In this document: one piece after another, positions 35,761 through 45,388 of the stretch | Layout of the letters: each line of letters starts with the position of its first letter | Position numbering within the stretch: position 1 is the stretch's first letter | Assembly (NCBI GenBank): GCA_029976065.1 | Contig: JARKNV010000071.1 | Span: 62,001 to 126,000, forward strand | Source: Selenomonadales bacterium | Lineage (GTDB): Bacteria > Bacillota > Negativicutes > Sporomusales > UBA7701 | DNA: 64,000 nucleotides | Reading direction: 5' to 3' | Position numbers and translations under genes: made by a program | The notes under the pieces: generated by a model | Databases searched by the model: none | Told to the model about the DNA's origin: nothing | The model's input: only the letters and a program-made list of their open reading frames with translations

Positions 35761-37827
35761 TCACTGCATTAGCGAACCGACGTCGAGGATAAGCGCCACC
35801 CGGCCGTCGCCGAGAATCGTCGCCCCGGCCAGGACCTTGATGGAAGCCAGAAGCTTGCCGAGAGACTTGATGACGATTTCCTGCTGGCCGATAAGCGTAT
35901 CGACAATCACGCCGGCCTTCTGATCGCCCATATGAACGATAACCACGTACAGCTCCTCCTGGCTTTCGGTCTCGGTAGCAGGCACGCCGAGCACGTTCCC
36001 CAGGCGGACGATCGGGATTATCTGCCCGCGCAGCAGGATGACCTCCTGGTTCTGGATCGTCTTGATATCCCCCGGCGTAATATTGATCGTACTGTCGATC
36101 GACCCGAGGGGGATGGCGTAGATCTCCTCGCAAACCTTCACAAGCAGCGCCTGGATGATCGCCAGCGTAAGCGGCAGGCGGATGGTGAATTTCGAACCCT
36201 CGCTTACCTTCGTTTCGATATCGACCATGCCGCCCAGCGATTCGATCTTCGTCTTCACCGCGTCCATGCCCACGCCGCGCCCGGAAACGTCCGTGACCAC
36301 TCTCGCGGTCGAAAAGCCGGGAACGAACAGCAGCTTCACGGCTTCGGCCGTTTCCATCTTCTCGGCCTCGGCCTGGGTTATAAGCCCCTTCTCCAGCGCT
36401 TTCTGCTTGACGACCTCCGGGTTGACGCCTGCCCCGTCGTCCTCCACCATGATGATGACATTATTGCCCTCATGCCGGGCGATGAGGCGGATCTCGCCGA
36501 CCGGATTCTTGCCCTTGGCCTCGCGCTCCGCCGGCTCCTCCACCCCGTGGTCGATGGCGTTGCGCAGCAGGTGCACCAGCGGGTCGCCGATCTCGTCGAT
36601 TACCGTGCGGTCGAGTTCGGTCTCCTCGCCCTGAATGATCAGATTGACCTCCTTATTCAGATCGCGCGACAGATCGCGGACCATGCGGGGGAACCGGTTG
36701 AAAACCTGGCCGACCGGCACCATGCGGACCTTCATGACCACTGCCTGCAGATCGGTCGTGACCCGGTCCATCTGCTCGATAGTCTCAGTAAGGTCGGCGA
36801 GATGGTGACTCAGGCCGATCTGCTCAAGGCGGGTCTTATTAATGACAAGCTCGCCGACCAGATTCAAAAGCGTATCTAGCTTATCGATATCCACCCGCAC
36901 CGACTGGCCGCCGCGGAGCTTCTTCTCCGCGTGAGCCGGCGCGTCGGCGGATGCTTTTTCCTCGGCTTTGACCTCCGGTACCGCATCCGCAGCCGGTTTT
37001 TCGTCCTGCTTCGCGGCCGGAGCTTCCGGGTCGGCAGCCGGCTGAGCGGCCTCGGGAACCGCCAGCGGCACGACGGTGACCGTCTCCACCTCAGAAATCG
37101 CCAGCAGCGTGTTCTGGATCTTCTCCGCTTCGGCGTCGCTGAGAGCCACGACCGTAAACCCGAAATCGAAATTCTCCTTTTCGAGCTCCTCGGCCGGCGG
37201 CACACTCTTGATAACGTCGCCAAGCTCGTCGAGAGCGTTCATTACCATATAAGCGCGGGCCGACTTCAGCAGGCAGCCCTCGCGCAGGCGCACCTGGACC
37301 TCGTAAGCCGCGTACCCTTGCCGGGCGGCGGCCCGGACGACATCGGTCTCCGTATCGTTCAGTTCGATGCTAGAAGATATGGTGACCGCCGGAGCGGCCG
37401 GCGCCTTGGCAGACGCAATGGCGGGAGCCGCGGCCTCCTCTTTCCCCGGGCCGCCCGCGAGCTTGGCGAGAATAGCGACCAGCGGCTTGATATCGACCGT
37501 CGCCTCCGAATTGCTGGCGATGCTCTCCACCGACTGTTCCAATGTATCCAGGCATTTGAACAACGTGTCGATAATCGTCTGATTGGCCGACAGCTGCCCT
37601 TTTCGCAGCAAGTCGAGGACATTCTCCATCTCATGGGTGAGTTCGGCGATGGCCGTAAAGCCCATCGTCGCCGACATCCCTTTGATAGTGTGAGCGCTGC
37701 GGAATATTTCGTCCAGCACGGACAAGTTGCGCGGATCGTTCTCCAGACTCAGGAGGCAACTGTTGAGGGTCTGCAAATGTTCCCGCGACTCCTCGAGAAA
37801 CATCCCCATATACTGGTTTAATTCCAT
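35761..37827 (-). CDS. cheA: Chemotaxis histidine kinase CheA
   Basis: Receptor-controlled kinase that phosphorylates CheY and CheB. 688 residues: P1 Hpt domain with IFRSAHTIKGMSATMGF (H46), P2 region (about 155-250), an acidic Ala/Pro linker, and P3 dimerisation (RVDIDKLDTLLNLVGELVIN). The P4 ATPase has LRNAIDHGVE, MVEDDGAGVN and DVSGRGVGMDAVK; the P5 CheW-like domain is C-terminal. ATG at 37827 chosen for GGAGG eight bases upstream. Confidence 0.97.
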   Translation of the reverse strand: MELNQYMGMFLEESREHLQTLNSCLLSLENDPRNLSVLDEIFRSAHTIKGMSATMGFTAIAELTHEMENVLDLLRKGQLSANQTIIDTLFKCLDTLEQSVESIASNSEATVDIKPLVAILAKLAGGPGKEEAAAPAIASAKAPAAPAVTISSSIELNDTETDVVRAAARQGYAAYEVQVRLREGCLLKSARAYMVMNALDELGDVIKSVPPAEELEKENFDFGFTVVALSDAEAEKIQNTLLAISEVETVTVVPLAVPEAAQPAADPEAPAAKQDEKPAADAVPEVKAEEKASADAPAHAEKKLRGGQSVRVDIDKLDTLLNLVGELVINKTRLEQIGLSHHLADLTETIEQMDRVTTDLQAVVMKVRMVPVGQVFNRFPRMVRDLSRDLNKEVNLIIQGEETELDRTVIDEIGDPLVHLLRNAIDHGVEEPAEREAKGKNPVGEIRLIARHEGNNVIIMVEDDGAGVNPEVVKQKALEKGLITQAEAEKMETAEAVKLLFVPGFSTARVVTDVSGRGVGMDAVKTKIESLGGMVDIETKVSEGSKFTIRLPLTLAIIQALLVKVCEEIYAIPLGSIDSTINITPGDIKTIQNQEVILLRGQIIPIVRLGNVLGVPATETESQEELYVVIVHMGDQKAGVIVDTLIGQQEIVIKSLGKLLASIKVLAGATILGDGRVALILDVGSLMQ

Positions 37828-37828
37828 T

Positions 37829-38881
37829 TTACACACCTCCCTGTTTGTCTTGCAGATGGCGGACGATTTCAGCGGCTATTCCCGGCAGCGGCACCACCTT
37901 GTCAATCGCCCCGATCTCGATGGCCGCCTTCGGCATACCGAATACCACGGTTGTCGATTGGTCCTCGGCGATGGTAAAACCCCTGGCGTTCTTTACCGCC
38001 TTCATCCCGCGGGAGCCGTCGTGGCCCATGCCCGTCAGGATGACGCCCACCGCCCGCGGCCCGTAGATTCGCGCCACTGACTCCAGCATCGGTTCGACCG
38101 ATGGCCGGTGGCCGCCGACCGGCGGCTCCTGATTCAGTCTAACTACCGTTTTGTAGCCCTCGCGTTCAAGGGTCATATGGAAATCTCCGGGAGCGATCAC
38201 CGTCAGGCCGGGCGTCAGCACGTCGCCGTGCTGGGCCTCCTTAACCGTCAGCGCCGACAGGCTGTTGAGGCGGTCGGCGAGCGACTTGGTGAATCCCGCC
38301 GGCATATGCTGGACGATCACCACCGGGCAGGGCAGGTTCCCCGGCAGGCGGGTGATGACCTCCTGCAAAGCCCGCGGGCCGCCTGTAGAGGTGCCGATGG
38401 CAACAATGCGCTCATCGGTGGAAGGCGCAAAAGCCGGTGGCTTGGGCGGCGGCGGCGGCGGCGCCGGCGGGCGGACCAGCTGCCTGACATTTGCGCGGGT
38501 GGCCGCACGGCACTTGGCGAGGATCTCGGTACGAATCTGATCTATGCTCGAAATCGGGCCGGCCGTCTTGGCGACGAAATCCACCGCCCCTTTTTCCAGC
38601 GCTTTGAGAGTAGCATCAGCTCCCTCGCGGGTAAGACTGCTCACCATAACGACGGGAACGGGCGACTCCTTCATAATCGTCTCCAGGGCGCTGATGCCGT
38701 CGAGCACGGGCATCTCCACGTCCATCGTCACTAAGTCCGGTTTGATCCGTTTGACTTTGTCAATGGCCTCCTTGCCGTTGCGGGCCGTATCGACGACGGT
38801 GAAGTCGGCATCAGCGGTGAAAAGGTCGGATAACACCTTGCGCATGAATGCTGAATCGTCAACCACCAAAACCTTGATCAC
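37829..38881 (-). CDS. cheB: Chemotaxis methylesterase/deamidase CheB
   Basis: Response regulator that removes methyl groups from receptors. 350 residues: receiver domain (VLVVDDSAFMRK, TMDVEMPVLDG), linker, then the catalytic domain with GTSTGGPRALQ (Ser), QHMPAGFT (His) and TGMGHDGSRG (Asp). GTG start at 38881 with AGGTGG upstream. No cheR is in the window, so the methyltransferase must lie elsewhere. Confidence 0.96.
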   Translation of the reverse strand: MIKVLVVDDSAFMRKVLSDLFTADADFTVVDTARNGKEAIDKVKRIKPDLVTMDVEMPVLDGISALETIMKESPVPVVMVSSLTREGADATLKALEKGAVDFVAKTAGPISSIDQIRTEILAKCRAATRANVRQLVRPPAPPPPPPKPPAFAPSTDERIVAIGTSTGGPRALQEVITRLPGNLPCPVVIVQHMPAGFTKSLADRLNSLSALTVKEAQHGDVLTPGLTVIAPGDFHMTLEREGYKTVVRLNQEPPVGGHRPSVEPMLESVARIYGPRAVGVILTGMGHDGSRGMKAVKNARGFTIAEDQSTTVVFGMPKAAIEIGAIDKVVPLPGIAAEIVRHLQDKQGGV

Positions 38882-38928
38882 GGCTATCCCACCTCTCGTC
38901 AAATTTCCAGGCCGCCATGACGGCGTTC

Positions 38929-39120
38929 CTATTGTCTCCTAAAGATATATTTGATAATTTTGTCCCGCTCCCTTTCGGAAATATCGACAATTTTCATCGC
39001 GGCGGTATAAAAATATCGTGTTCGACATCACGTTCGCCCCTGAAACCTCACCTGTGGCCTTAAAAATCCCCCTATCCTCCAGGTCGATAGGCACCTCTTC
39101 ACCGGCATGCTCGGCAGCCT
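38929..39120 (-). pseudogene. Remnant of a YcgR/PilZ flagellar brake gene
   Basis: Between flhG and cheB there is no intact ORF, but two adjoining frames encode PIDLEDRGIFKATGEV and then, after a shift near the T-run around 39010, DISERERDKIIKYIFRRQ followed by a stop at 38929. The latter resembles the conserved C-terminus of YcgR-type PilZ proteins, and the former their beta-barrel strand. Only about 60 codons remain of a gene that is usually about 220. GGGAGGGGAGG with an ATG at 39108 remains at the front but in a frame that hits TGA. Intact YcgR binds c-di-GMP and slows flagella. Identification rests on two short segments. Confidence 0.5.
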
Positions 39121-39140
39121 CCCCTCCCTGGGCTGGCAGG

Positions 39141-40028
39141 CTAACGCATCATATCAAGGAACCGGGAGAAGAAACCTTTGATCCCCGTAGGCTGATTGAC
39201 CTCCTTGCCGTACAGCAGACGCTGCGCGATATGATCGATGCAGCGGGCGGATATCGTATCGGGATGGGCCACCATGACCGGAACCTGCCCCTTGACGGCC
39301 TTCAGCACATTCGGGTCCTCGTAAATGAAGCCGAGATTGGTGACACCGATGCCGAGGAAACGCTGGGACACCTTGCCGAGCTTGTCGACGGCCGTCTGGC
39401 CCTCGTCCATCTCCAGCACCCGGTTGACCACCAGCCGCAACGGGGCGCGGCCGTGGTGAGCGGCGTAGGCCTTCATGACCGCATACGCATCAGCGATCGC
39501 CGTTGGCTCCGGCGTGGTGATGATTATAACCTCGTCTGCAGCCATCACAAAACTCAGCACATTGCGGTGGAGGCCGGCGCCGGTATCGATAAGAATTATG
39601 TTGGCCCACTTGTCGAACAGGACGACCTGATTCACGATCCGCTGGAGCTGGCCCTCGGTGAGGTTGGCCAACTGATATATGCCCGAACCGCCGGACATGA
39701 ATTTGATGCCCCGCGGGCCGTCCATCACGATATCGGACAAACGGTAGCCGTCGTCCAGGAGATTGAGAAGATTGTAGCGGGGTGAAGAGCCCAATACGAA
39801 CTCCACGTTCGCCAGCCCCAGGTCGGCGTCGATCACCAGCACCTTCTGGCCCAGATTGGCCAGGGCCAGGGCCAGATTCACGGTGAGGTTGGTCTTCCCC
39901 ACCCCGCCCTTGCCGCTGGTGACGGTGATGACGCGCGCCCGCGATTCCGGCTGCTTTAAGACCGGGCTTTTGGCCGTGGCCTGGTAGCCCCGCGCGAGCT
40001 CCCGTAGTTTTTCAGCCTGATCGCGCAT
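39141..40028 (-). CDS. flhG: MinD/ParA-type ATPase FlhG (YlxH)
   Basis: Controls flagellar number and placement together with FlhF. 295 residues: deviant Walker A VTSGKGGVGKTNLTVNLALA, ADLGLANVEFVLG, and the switch region IDTGAGLHRNVLSF. The N-terminal QAEKLRELARGYQ is the segment that activates FlhF GTPase in Bacillus. It starts one base after flhF ends. Confidence 0.95.
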   Translation of the reverse strand: MRDQAEKLRELARGYQATAKSPVLKQPESRARVITVTSGKGGVGKTNLTVNLALALANLGQKVLVIDADLGLANVEFVLGSSPRYNLLNLLDDGYRLSDIVMDGPRGIKFMSGGSGIYQLANLTEGQLQRIVNQVVLFDKWANIILIDTGAGLHRNVLSFVMAADEVIIITTPEPTAIADAYAVMKAYAAHHGRAPLRLVVNRVLEMDEGQTAVDKLGKVSQRFLGIGVTNLGFIYEDPNVLKAVKGQVPVMVAHPDTISARCIDHIAQRLLYGKEVNQPTGIKGFFSRFLDMMR

Positions 40029-40029
40029 G

Positions 40030-41133
40030 TCAGTCCCTCAAAACCATATTCGCCAATTTTGCCGGGTTGGCAAGCTCAATATCGTCCGGCACATTCTGGC
40101 CGGTGGTGATGTACGAAAGCGTCGTCGGGAACTGGTACAGCAAATTGAACAGCGTGCCGAGATTGCTCGCCTCGTCGATCTTGGTGAACAGGAATTTCTG
40201 CGGCGAGCAGACCGAAAAACGGTTGACGGTGTCGAGCGCGTCGGCGTACTTGGTCGTCGTGCTCAGCACCAGATGCGTCTCGATGTACGGATCGACGGCC
40301 AGCAGCGCCTGCAGCTCGGCCAACTGGTACTGGTTGCGGGGGCTGCGGCCGGCGGTATCGATGAGCACCAGCCGCTTGTCGCGGTGCCGGAAAAGCGCGG
40401 CCTTCATCTCGTCGGGGGTATATACGATCTCCAGCGGCACATCGATGATGTCCGCGTAGGTCTTGAGCTGTTCAACGGCGGAAATCCGGTACGTGTCAGC
40501 GGTGACGATCGCCACCTTCATCCCCTGTCCGAAAGCGAAATTGGCGGCCAGCTTGGCGATCGTCGTCGTCTTGCCCACGCCGGTCGGGCCGATGAACGCG
40601 ACGATCTTGCTGCCGGTCTCCGGTACAACGATGCCCTCCACCCGCTGCAGGTGATTGGTCAGCCGTTCCATGAGGAGCTGGCGGACGAACGCCGGGTTGT
40701 TGCCGGTGAGCGGCCCCTCGTCCGGCAGGCCCTGGACGAGATTCTCGGCGATTGCAGGCTCGATATCGTTCTTGACGAGCAGATCATACAGCGGCGGCCG
40801 TTGTTTCTCCTGGCGCGGCAGCTTGGCCAGCACCTGCTCGATCATCTTGCGCATATTAGCCATCTCCAGCTGGAGGGCGGTCACCTTGGCGTCCTCGTCG
40901 CCGGGCCGCGGCAGAGTCACGACCTGCGGCACGGGCTTACGTTCCGGGGCCGGGGCCGGCGGCGGCGTATCGAGAGCCGCCATCACCTCGACCATCTCCC
41001 GGCCGAAAAAGCCCAGGAAACCGCCTTTGCGGAAGCGGCGGGTATGAAGAATCACCGCATCGCGGCCGAGGTCTCCCTTCACCTGAGCCATGGCGTCCTG
41101 TATGTTGCTGGCGGTAAACACTTTGACCTTCAC
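40030..41133 (-). CDS. flhF: Flagellar SRP-type GTPase FlhF
   Basis: SRP-family GTPase that positions new flagella. 367 residues: N-terminal basic B domain (MKVKVFTASNIQDAMAQVKG), N domain, then G domain with FIGPTGVGKTTTIAKLAANF, TADTYRISAVEQLKTYADI and DTAGRSPRN. GTG start immediately after the flhA TAA, with GAAGG inside flhA. Confidence 0.96.
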   Translation of the reverse strand: MKVKVFTASNIQDAMAQVKGDLGRDAVILHTRRFRKGGFLGFFGREMVEVMAALDTPPPAPAPERKPVPQVVTLPRPGDEDAKVTALQLEMANMRKMIEQVLAKLPRQEKQRPPLYDLLVKNDIEPAIAENLVQGLPDEGPLTGNNPAFVRQLLMERLTNHLQRVEGIVVPETGSKIVAFIGPTGVGKTTTIAKLAANFAFGQGMKVAIVTADTYRISAVEQLKTYADIIDVPLEIVYTPDEMKAALFRHRDKRLVLIDTAGRSPRNQYQLAELQALLAVDPYIETHLVLSTTTKYADALDTVNRFSVCSPQKFLFTKIDEASNLGTLFNLLYQFPTTLSYITTGQNVPDDIELANPAKLANMVLRD

Positions 41134-43197
41134 TTATACCTTCACCATCCCCAGGGCTTGTACCTCGATCTTCGGATCGAGCTCGGCATAGGAAAGCACG
41201 ATAAGATTGGGCGCCACCCGCTCTGTCACTTTGCGGAAATAAAGCCTGGTGGCAGGGCTCGCCAGCACGATCGGCTGATAACCGAGCCCGGTCAGCTTGG
41301 GCAGTTCGTTCGTCAGACTGGCGATAAGCGCCTGCACCGTCGGCGGATCGAGGGCCACATACGAACCGTGCTCCGTACGCTGCACGGCGTTGTTGATCGC
41401 CGTCTCCAGCTGGGGGTCGACCGTCAGGCAGGCGAGAACATTGTTGAATACATACTGGCGGGAAATCTGCCTGGACAGAGCATGGCGCACGTACTCGGCC
41501 AACACCTCGGTATCCTTCGTCACCGGCGCGAAATCGGCCAGTGTTTCGAGAATCGTCACCATATCGCGGATGGAAATGCGTTCGCGGAGAAGGTTGGCCA
41601 GCACCTTCTGGATGTCGCCGACAGACATGAGGTTGGGGACAAGCTCCTCCACCACCGCGGGATTGCTCTGCTTGATGGCGTCGATAAGCGTCTGGACCTC
41701 CTGACGGCCGATAATCTCGGACGCATGGGCCTTAATGACCTCCGTGAGATGGGTTGCCAGCACCGAAACCGGGTCGACGACCGTGTACCCGGTCAGCTCG
41801 GCCCGCTCGCGCTCGCTCTCCTGGATCCACAGGGCCGGCAGGCCGAAGGCCGGCTCGAACGTCTCGACGCCGCTGATCTCCTCGGCGGCCGTGCCTGGGT
41901 TCATCGCCATATAATGGTCGGGGAGAAGTTCGCCCTTAGCCACCTCCACCCCGCGCAGCTTGATAACGTAAGCGTTGGGCTTGAGCTGGATGTTGTCGCG
42001 GATGCGGATAGTCGGCACTACCAGACCGAGCTCCAGAGCGCACTGGCGACGGATCATCACGATCCGGTCGAGCAGATCGCCGCCTTGGGTCGCGTCCACC
42101 ATCGGGATGAGGCTGTAGCCGATCTCTAGCTCCATCGGGTCGACCGCCAGCAGGGAAACGACGTTCTCCGGCTTGCGGACATCCTCGATCTCCTTCTCCT
42201 CGCGGCGCGTTATCTCCGTAGCCGCCTCGCTCGCCGCCGTGCGGCGGAGAAGGAAAGCCACCGTGCCTGCCAGGACGCTCAGCACGATGAACGGCACGCC
42301 GGGCAGGCCGGGGACCATGCCGAGGCCGAGGAGCACGGCCGCGGCGATCATGAACACGCGGGGATTGGTAAGCAGCTGGCCGACGATATCGTGGCCGAGG
42401 TTGGCGTCAGAAGCGGCCCGGGTTACCACAATGCCGGTGGCCGTCGAAATCAGCAGCGCCGGTATCTGGTTCACGAGACCCTCGCCGACCGTCAGGAGCG
42501 TATAAGTGGACAGCGCCTGGGTAATCTCCATGTTGCGCTGGATCATGCCGACCGCGAAGCCGCCGACGATATTGATGATGATGATGATGATGGCCGCGAT
42601 CGCGTCCCCTTTGACGAACTTGCTGGCGCCGTCCATCGCGCCGTAGAAATCGGCCTCGCGCTGGATGTTGCGGCGGCGCTGGCGGGCGTCGGCGTCGCTG
42701 ATGAGGCCGGCGTTAAGATCGGCGTCGATGCTCATCTGCTTGCCGGGCATGGCGTCCAGCGTGAACCTGGCCGCCACCTCGGCCACGCGCTCGGCGCCGC
42801 GGGTGATGACGATAAACTGGATGATGATCAGGATGACGAATACGATGAACCCGACCAGCGCGTTGCCGCCGACGACGAAATTGCCGAACGCCAGGATGAC
42901 GTCGCCGGCGTAGCCGTCCAGCAGGATCAGTCGCGTCGACGACACGTTCAGCGCCAGGCGAAACAATGTCGTAACCAAAAGCAGCGACGGGAAGACCGAG
43001 AACTGCAGCGGCTCGGTATTATAGATCGACACCATAATGATGATGAGGGCGATCGTGATGTTCAGGGTCAGCAGAATGTCCAGGAGCAGAGGCGGAACGG
43101 GAATAACCAGCATAACCACGATCGTGACGATCGCGATGGCGATGAGTATGTCGCTGTATCGTAAAATCGAAGCAAAAGGTGAAGTCTGTGCAGCCAA
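41134..43197 (-). CDS. flhA: Flagellar export gate protein FlhA
   Basis: Inner-membrane nonameric ring of the flagellar type III export apparatus. 687 residues: eight membrane helices (about 15-310), the FHIPEP-type segment with RGAERVAEVAARFTLDAMPG, and a large cytoplasmic domain that binds chaperone-substrate complexes. The start is TTG at 43197, with AAAAGGAGCGGAG upstream and no ATG nearby. Confidence 0.97.
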   Translation of the reverse strand: MAAQTSPFASILRYSDILIAIAIVTIVVMLVIPVPPLLLDILLTLNITIALIIIMVSIYNTEPLQFSVFPSLLLVTTLFRLALNVSSTRLILLDGYAGDVILAFGNFVVGGNALVGFIVFVILIIIQFIVITRGAERVAEVAARFTLDAMPGKQMSIDADLNAGLISDADARQRRRNIQREADFYGAMDGASKFVKGDAIAAIIIIIINIVGGFAVGMIQRNMEITQALSTYTLLTVGEGLVNQIPALLISTATGIVVTRAASDANLGHDIVGQLLTNPRVFMIAAAVLLGLGMVPGLPGVPFIVLSVLAGTVAFLLRRTAASEAATEITRREEKEIEDVRKPENVVSLLAVDPMELEIGYSLIPMVDATQGGDLLDRIVMIRRQCALELGLVVPTIRIRDNIQLKPNAYVIKLRGVEVAKGELLPDHYMAMNPGTAAEEISGVETFEPAFGLPALWIQESERERAELTGYTVVDPVSVLATHLTEVIKAHASEIIGRQEVQTLIDAIKQSNPAVVEELVPNLMSVGDIQKVLANLLRERISIRDMVTILETLADFAPVTKDTEVLAEYVRHALSRQISRQYVFNNVLACLTVDPQLETAINNAVQRTEHGSYVALDPPTVQALIASLTNELPKLTGLGYQPIVLASPATRLYFRKVTERVAPNLIVLSYAELDPKIEVQALGMVKV

Positions 43198-43212
43198 CTA
43201 TCTCCGCTCCTT

Positions 43213-44358
43213 TTAAGAGAGGCGCTTTTTGAGCCGGAACACGTAAGCCAGGACCTCGGCGACCGCCTGGTAAAGCTCGGGCGGGATAGCGTCGCCGACC
43301 TCGACGGTGGCGTACAGGGCGCGGGCCAGCGGCTTGTTCTCGACAACCGCCACGCGGTTGTCCTTGGCAACTTGCTTGATGCGCTCGGCCAGGAAATCCT
43401 GGCCCTTGGCGACGACCTGGGGCGCGGACATCGACTTGTCGTACTTTATGGCCACCGCGAAGTGCGTCGGGTTAGTGATGACCGCCGTCGCCTTGGGGAC
43501 CTCCTGCATCATCCGGCGCATCGCCATCGCCCGCTGGCGCTCCTTGATCTTGCTCTTGATCTGCGGATTACCCTCAGTCTGCTTGAACTCTTCCTTGATC
43601 TCGTCTTTTGACATCCGCAGGCTCTTGTTGTACTCCCACCACTGGTAGAAGTAATCGAGCGCGGCCAGCACGAGAATCACGGCGCCGATCTCAAGAGCGA
43701 GGTCGACGACCAGGCCGGCGGAATAACGCAGCGACTCGCTCAGGTCGGCGCCGATAAGCTCCGGCACCTTCGCCGTCTCCCGCATAATGAAACGGTACAC
43801 GAAGTAACCGATGATGGTGAGTTTGCACAGCGACTTCACGAGCTCGGCGATCGAACGCAGCGAGAAAAGGCGTTGGAAGCCGCTGATGGGGTTGATGCGG
43901 TCGAGCTGTGGCATCAGGGGTTCAAGCGAAAATATGAAACCCACCTGGAGGAGGTTCACAGCCAGCGAAATGACCAGAACGACCAGCGCCACCGGCAGTA
44001 CTGTCTTGAGAAAGACGATGCCGAATTCGAGCAAGATGAGGTGAATCTGGTTAATGGTAAAATCGGCGGTCGAAAAATGGGATAACACGAACCGCATGTA
44101 ATCGGCAAGCTCTTTATATATGTAAGGCCCGAGCATCTTCAGGGCGAAGAAAGCGGATAGAATCGCGAACGCCGAACCGATCTCGGGGCTTTTGGCCACC
44201 TGGCCCTTCTTGCGCGCCTCTTCCTTGCGCTTGGGCGTGGCCTCCTCGGTCTTCTCGCCGGCAAAAAGCTGCAGGTCGAGAACGGTCAGCCGGTAGCGGA
44301 GCCCGGCCTCGTCAGCGGACGATGGACAAGAGGCGGTAAACGTCCTTATACATGCCAC
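43213..44358 (-). CDS. flhB: Flagellar export switch protein FlhB
   Basis: Export-gate component whose autocleavage switches substrate from hook to filament. Contains DLQLFAGEKTEEATPKRKEE, four membrane helices, and the autocleavage site NPTH in TAVITNPTHFAVAIKYD. There is no ATG: GTG at 44358, with GGAGGTGGGG nine bases upstream, overlaps fliR by 47 bases. A CTG at 44289 would give 359 residues, the family length. Which is used is unresolved. Confidence 0.93.
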   Translation of the reverse strand: MACIRTFTASCPSSADEAGLRYRLTVLDLQLFAGEKTEEATPKRKEEARKKGQVAKSPEIGSAFAILSAFFALKMLGPYIYKELADYMRFVLSHFSTADFTINQIHLILLEFGIVFLKTVLPVALVVLVISLAVNLLQVGFIFSLEPLMPQLDRINPISGFQRLFSLRSIAELVKSLCKLTIIGYFVYRFIMRETAKVPELIGADLSESLRYSAGLVVDLALEIGAVILVLAALDYFYQWWEYNKSLRMSKDEIKEEFKQTEGNPQIKSKIKERQRAMAMRRMMQEVPKATAVITNPTHFAVAIKYDKSMSAPQVVAKGQDFLAERIKQVAKDNRVAVVENKPLARALYATVEVGDAIPPELYQAVAEVLAYVFRLKKRLS

Positions 44359-45091
44359 CGAACCCCACCTCCAGCATCGCGACATAGAACGGCAGCGCCA
44401 TTGCAAGCGCAAAAACACCTATGACCAGTTTGGCCGGGATACCGACCACGAAAATATTCATCTGCGGCATCGTGCGGGCCAGGATGCCGAACGCCACGTC
44501 GGCGAGCACCAGCGACACCAGCACCGGCACGCTTATCTTGAAAGCGATCGCGAACGCGCCGCTCACCAGATCGAGGATGAAGCCGGCCAGCGACGCGGGG
44601 ATGACAACACCGGTCACCGGGACAAGCTTGAAACTGGCCACCAGTGCGCTGAGCAGGATGTGGTGGCCGTTGGTCGCCAGGAAAACCATCAGCGCCAGGA
44701 TATACTTGAAATTGCCCAGCAGGGGGATCTGCTGTCCGAACTGCGGGTCGAAAATATTAACCATCCCGAAACCGATCTGCGTATCGAGGATATGGCCGGC
44801 CATCTGGATGGCCTGCATGATAAGCGAAGCGACAAAACCGAAAATAAGTCCGAGGAGGAATTCCCCCGCCACCAGGGCGACATAGGCGGGCAGCGCGCTG
44901 GGCAGCGCCGTGCTGGCGGAAAAGACGATCGGAAAAACGATATATGAGATCAGCAGCGACATCCCGGCTTTGGCGTAGGTAGGGATATTGCGGCTGCCGT
45001 AAAACGGCGCCGCCGTAAAAATGCCGCTGATACGGGCAAAAATCAGGAGAAAAAAGCTTGTCTGGCTGAGCAGCACGGTCAAGATGTCCAA
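44312..45091 (-). CDS. fliR: Flagellar export protein FliR
   Basis: Membrane component of the export gate with FliP and FliQ. 259 residues, about six hydrophobic helices, with ISGIFTAAPFYGSRNIPTYA and IGFGMVNIFDPQFGQQIPLL. TTG start at 45091 with GAGGG eight bases upstream. Its end overlaps the likely flhB start. Confidence 0.95.
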   Translation of the reverse strand: MDILTVLLSQTSFFLLIFARISGIFTAAPFYGSRNIPTYAKAGMSLLISYIVFPIVFSASTALPSALPAYVALVAGEFLLGLIFGFVASLIMQAIQMAGHILDTQIGFGMVNIFDPQFGQQIPLLGNFKYILALMVFLATNGHHILLSALVASFKLVPVTGVVIPASLAGFILDLVSGAFAIAFKISVPVLVSLVLADVAFGILARTMPQMNIFVVGIPAKLVIGVFALAMALPFYVAMLEVGFGGMYKDVYRLLSIVR

Positions 45092-45106
45092 ATGAATCGC
45101 CCTCGC

Positions 45107-45376
45107 CTACCGTATCATCTGGGGCAGGTGCATAAAAACCTCACGGGTGTAATCCACCATCAGGCTGAGCATCCAAGGGCCGAACAACAGCACGGCCACG
45201 AAAACGGCGACGATCTTCGGCACGAAGCTCAGCGTCTGCTCCTGAATCTGCGTGATAGCCTGGAAGATACTGACAAGAATGCCCACGAGCAGCCCGAGGC
45301 CGAGCATCGGCGCCGAAACCAGCATAACCATCATCAGCGCGTCGCGGCCGACCTGGATCGCGAAATCGTTCGACAT
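45107..45376 (-). CDS. fliQ: Flagellar export protein FliQ
   Basis: 89 residues, two membrane helices, with MLGLGLLVGILVSIFQAITQ and IQEQTLSFVPKI, the family signature. AGGAGG precedes the ATG. It lies between fliP and fliR, as in nearly all flagellar operons. Confidence 0.96.
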   Translation of the reverse strand: MSNDFAIQVGRDALMMVMLVSAPMLGLGLLVGILVSIFQAITQIQEQTLSFVPKIVAVFVAVLLFGPWMLSLMVDYTREVFMHLPQMIR

Positions 45377-45388
45377 GCCCGTCCCCTC

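Noticed and set aside
40027-42129. Long plus-strand reading frames (for example 40027-42129 and 16680-20051)
   Set aside because: They mirror the codon bias of real minus-strand genes (flhF/flhA, polC), have no recognisable domains and no ribosome binding sites.
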